Source: Scatosoma sp045576335 (GTDB lineage: Bacteria > Bacillota > Clostridia > Christensenellales > Borkfalkiaceae). Taken from it: a stretch of 24,323 nucleotides of DNA. Position 1 is the stretch's first letter; every line of letters begins with the position of its first letter. A program made the position numbers and the translations under genes. The stretch is taken from NCBI GenBank assembly GCA_045576335.1, contig JAZNGH010000007.1, positions 1 through 24,323 of the forward strand, given 5' to 3'. The notes below the pieces were generated by a model. The model made no database searches. It saw nothing but the letters and a program-made list of their open reading frames with translations, and had not been told where the DNA came from. Below, piece by piece: positions 22,899-24,323 of the stretch.

Positions 22899-23017
22899 AA
22901 AAAACAGTGCGGATGATGTATGCGGGAATAGCTCAGTGGTAGAGCGTCACCTTGCCAAGGTGAATGTCGCGGGTTCGAATCTCGTTTCCCGCTCCAAAAA
23001 AATCTGCACTGTTTTTT
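22899..23017 (+). repeat. Inverted repeat bracketing tRNA-Gly
   Basis: AAAAAACAGTGC (22899-22910) and GCACTGTTTTTT (23006-23017) are perfectly complementary, with three more pairs inside after one mismatch. The whole tRNA-Gly lies in the loop. The right arm ends in a T run. It could be a processing stem, or a weak attenuator between tRNA-Gly and tRNA-Cys. Confidence 0.7.
22922..22996 (+). tRNA. tRNA-Gly (anticodon GCC)
   Basis: A 75-nt cloverleaf with acceptor GCGGGAA/TTCCCGC, anticodon arm TCACC-TTGCCAA-GGTGA giving anticodon GCC, a T-arm with two G-U pairs, and encoded TCCA. It is enclosed by a perfect 12-bp inverted repeat. Confidence 0.96.
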
Positions 23018-23050
23018 CTTTCTATTTTTTGCCGACAAGACGGCAGAGAA

Positions 23051-23125
23051 GGCGCTATAGCCAAGTGGTAAGGCCAAGGTCTGCAAAACCTTTATCCACC
23101 GGTTCGAATCCGGTTGCCGCCTCCA
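23051..23125 (+). tRNA. tRNA-Cys (anticodon GCA)
   Basis: A 75-nt cloverleaf with anticodon arm AAGGT-CTGCAAA-ACCTT giving anticodon GCA, T-arm ACCGG-TTCGAAT-CCGGT, and discriminator T followed by CCA as is normal for cysteine. The acceptor GGCGCTA/TGCCGCC has a C5-C68 mismatch and a U6-G67 wobble, so the helix is weaker than usual. Confidence 0.93.
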
Positions 23126-23132
23126 TTATTAT

Positions 23133-23214
23133 GCCGGTGTGGCGGAATTGGCAGACGCGCACGACTCAAAATCGTGTTCCGTGAGGAGTGTCGGTTCGAC
23201 CCCGACCACCGGTA
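23133..23214 (+). tRNA. tRNA-Leu (anticodon CAA), copy 1
   Basis: A class II tRNA with a long variable arm. The anticodon arm CACGA-CTCAAAA-TCGTG gives anticodon CAA for UUG codons. The acceptor GCCGGTG/CACCGGT ends in a G1-U72 pair, the discriminator is A, and the next bases are TCA instead of CCA, so the CCA end would have to be repaired or added by an enzyme. The variable-arm stem TCC/GGA has loop GTGA. Confidence 0.95.
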
Positions 23215-23239
23215 TCATTTATAAGGTTGCCAAGCCTTT

Positions 23240-23278
23240 AAAAAGATTTACAGTTATATTAGCTGTAAATCTTTTTTT
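23240..23278 (+). terminator. Terminator of the tRNA block
   Basis: AAAAAGATTTACAG (23240-23253) pairs with CTGTAAATCTTTTT from 23263 on, ending in a run of seven T. Confidence 0.92.
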
Positions 23279-23450
23279 GCATTTACGGTTAAGGCTGATT
23301 ATATTCAAAAAAGTATTTTAGCTTCTATAGCGTGTAGAAACGTAAGGAAGCTTCACTCTGCCGATTTCTCTTAAATCATGAAAACAGATGCTTGTAAGAA
23401 TTTCAGATCTCTTAATAGACACAAACCATCTTTTACCATGCTAGATTCTG
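23279..23450. other. Non-coding spacer, no gene recognised
   Basis: This AT-rich stretch lies between the tRNA-block terminator and the promoter of the second tRNA-Leu. Only short frames without ribosome binding sites are present. Base composition drops relative to the genes to the left, marking the start of the atypical end of the window. Confidence 0.5.
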
Positions 23451-23478
23451 TTGACATCTATTATACTTATGGTATATT
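23451..23478 (+). promoter_or_regulatory. Promoter of tRNA-Leu copy 2
   Basis: Perfect -35 TTGACA (23451-23456), a 16-base spacer and extended -10 TGGTATATT (hexamer 23473-23478) lie about 40 bases before the tRNA. Confidence 0.7.
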
Positions 23479-23518
23479 GATATATGGATATTTTAATATA
23501 ATAATCCATTCACATCAT

Positions 23519-23601
23519 GCCGGTGTGGCGGAATTGGCAGACGCGCACGACTCAAAATCGTGTTCCTTACTGGAGTGTCGGTTCGACCCCGACCACCGGT
23601 A
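23519..23601 (+). tRNA. tRNA-Leu (anticodon CAA), copy 2
   Basis: It is identical to copy 1 at every position except the loop of the variable arm, which is TTACT here and GTGA there. It again has G1-U72, discriminator A and a following TCA instead of CCA. It has a private promoter and a private terminator and lies in AT-rich, gene-poor sequence, unlike copy 1. Confidence 0.94.
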
Positions 23602-23633
23602 TCAGATGACAGATGTATGCTGTCAAATTGTGA

Positions 23634-23673
23634 AAAGACGATACTTACATTTTGTAAGTATCATCTTTTTTTG
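23634..23673 (+). terminator. Terminator of tRNA-Leu copy 2
   Basis: GATACTTAC (23640-23648) pairs with GTAAGTATC (23654-23662) around a 5-base loop, followed by ATC and seven or more T. The outer AAAAGA/TCTTTT extends the stem. Confidence 0.92.
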
Positions 23674-23766
23674 ACTCAATAAATGGCTGTGTAATTGAAA
23701 CAGCGGAGAAATGCTTAAGAATTAGGAACTCAATTGCGGATAACTTTTTTATGGGCAACGAGCTTT

Positions 23767-23974
23767 TTAAAGATCTATTGAATTTAATCCATGATGTTGT
23801 TGCAGGAATTCTTCGGTTGAACATACAGTGCAGTACATGCTTTGAAGCGCGCTGATAAACGCACTATGAACACCTTTAAATACATTAGCATCTGCTTTTT
23901 CTGGATTGCTTAACTTCATCTTTCTATTTGGAATAATCGTTTTGGATATCGATAATGATTAATGCTGTACTCAT
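23767..23974 (-). pseudogene. Decayed isochorismatase-family cysteine hydrolase
   Basis: The minus strand starts well: GAGGTGG four bases before an ATG, then MSTALIIIDIQNDYS, the family's strand with its catalytic-type aspartate. A frameshift follows. The other frame continues at once with NRKMKLSNPEKADANVF, matching the expected GGKMxLxNPxxA segment. The sequence then jumps straight to VHSAFISALQSMYCTVCSTEEFL, which is the C-terminal end of the family, and stops. The central part, about 100 or more residues including the catalytic lysine and cysteine, is missing. The total length of 208 bases is not a multiple of three. I read this as a gene killed by a frameshift and a large internal deletion. 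Confidence 0.68.
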
Positions 23975-24250
23975 TTATCCACCTCGTTCGATTTTTTTGT
24001 ACAATGTTCGGATTCCATAGCTATTATCCGAGGGTTCACACGTATCCGGTGGAAAGACCCGCAATCAAATTCATATGACGGGAAAAGCACCAGGAAAACG
24101 ATAATAGTTTTATGAGAGCTTGTTCAATACAATTGATTGAATGAAGTTAGGACTGAACTCTACAGTGTTTATCTCATTATTAATATGAAAAGTTGAATGG
24201 GAGCCTTCGCTAAATGGTTGGGCCTCAATTCTTTTATATACCCATGGTAT
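23975..24250. other. AT-rich gene-poor sequence, nothing recognised
   Basis: All six frames are broken or lack a start with a ribosome binding site. The longest frame (minus, 24110-24307) has no recognisable motif and runs through the hairpin at 24251-24285. This may be debris of the same degraded region as the isochorismatase remnant. Confidence 0.45.
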
Positions 24251-24285
24251 GCAAGGAAAGCTCCTTTTAGCGGAGCTTTCCTTGC
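24251..24285. repeat. Long perfect hairpin without a T tract
   Basis: GCAAGGAAAGCTCC (24251-24264) pairs with GGAGCTTTCCTTGC (24272-24285), a 14-bp stem with a 7-base loop. Neither strand has a T run after the stem, so it is not a standard terminator. It may be an eroded terminator or a protein- or recombinase-binding palindrome. Confidence 0.6.
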
Positions 24286-24323
24286 AATATATAGCGATCA
24301 GGGGCATTCCCGACGTATGTGAA

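Noticed and set aside
22883..23321. Several 60-82-residue frames over the tRNA block
   Set aside because: They are translations through or against tRNA genes.
23318..23430. Minus-strand peptide with DLREIGRVKLP, faintly like an AbrB-type N-terminus
   Set aside because: The following residues do not fit the AbrB fold, there is no start site, and the match is too short to support a call.
23378..23674. 98-residue plus-strand frame
   Set aside because: It runs through the second tRNA-Leu and its terminator and has no ribosome binding site.
23684..23855. Plus-strand open stretch containing NFFMGNELFKDLLNL-type residues
   Set aside because: It has no start codon with a ribosome binding site at its head and lies antisense to the isochorismatase remnant, whose similarity is clearer. 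No family recognised.

Overview
This window looks like chromosome from an uncultured, Gram-positive, low-to-mid-GC Clostridia-type bacterium. The reasons are a SpoIIGA-SigE sporulation sigma locus, strong AGGAGG-type ribosome binding sites, sigma-A promoters, tRNAs with genome-encoded CCA, and the Firmicutes-style clusters trmD-ylqF-rnhB-yraN and plsX-rnc-smc-ftsY. A Christensenellales-like lineage is a guess from style only. Almost all of 0.2-22.5 kb is ordinary housekeeping sequence, densely packed and well conserved. I found no CRISPR array, defence island, intact transposon or prophage.

Layout. At 1-246 a tRNA-Arg(CCG) on the minus strand is followed by a terminator and a stem-loop-rich non-coding element. 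At 418-3139 a plus-strand operon holds mnmA, a YwaF/TMEM164-like membrane protein and a short-chain dehydrogenase, and ends in a strong terminator. At 3184-4704 spoIIGA and sigE lie on the minus strand. From 16668 down to 4880 eleven minus-strand genes run with overlaps or short gaps: asnS, plsX, rnc, smc, ftsY, an ABC ATPase and permease, trmD, ylqF (rbgA), rnhB and yraN, closed by a terminator. Next comes recF-vanW (minus), divergent from dnaA-mnmG (plus). A SecB-like gene (minus) follows, and then a tRNA block Val-Gly-Cys-Leu (plus) with its own promoter and terminator.

The strand switch between recF and dnaA, with most genes pointing away from it, is what one expects beside a replication origin. 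However, I see no DnaA-box cluster in the 134-base gap, and dnaN and gyrBA are not next to dnaA.

The last ~1 kb (about 23.28-24.32 kb) is different. It is AT-rich and gene-poor. It carries a second, nearly identical tRNA-Leu(CAA) with a private promoter and terminator, a decayed isochorismatase-family gene with a large internal deletion, and a long hairpin without a T tract. It resembles the edge of a degraded accessory region.

The points most worth a second look are: a perfect 12-bp inverted repeat with a 9-base spacer across the -35 box of the SecB-like gene; a Ser in RNase III where a metal-binding Asp is expected; an inverted repeat bracketing tRNA-Gly; two tRNA-Leu copies that differ only in the variable-arm loop and both end in TCA; the unusual dnaA-mnmG / recF-vanW arrangement; and the structured element beside tRNA-Arg.
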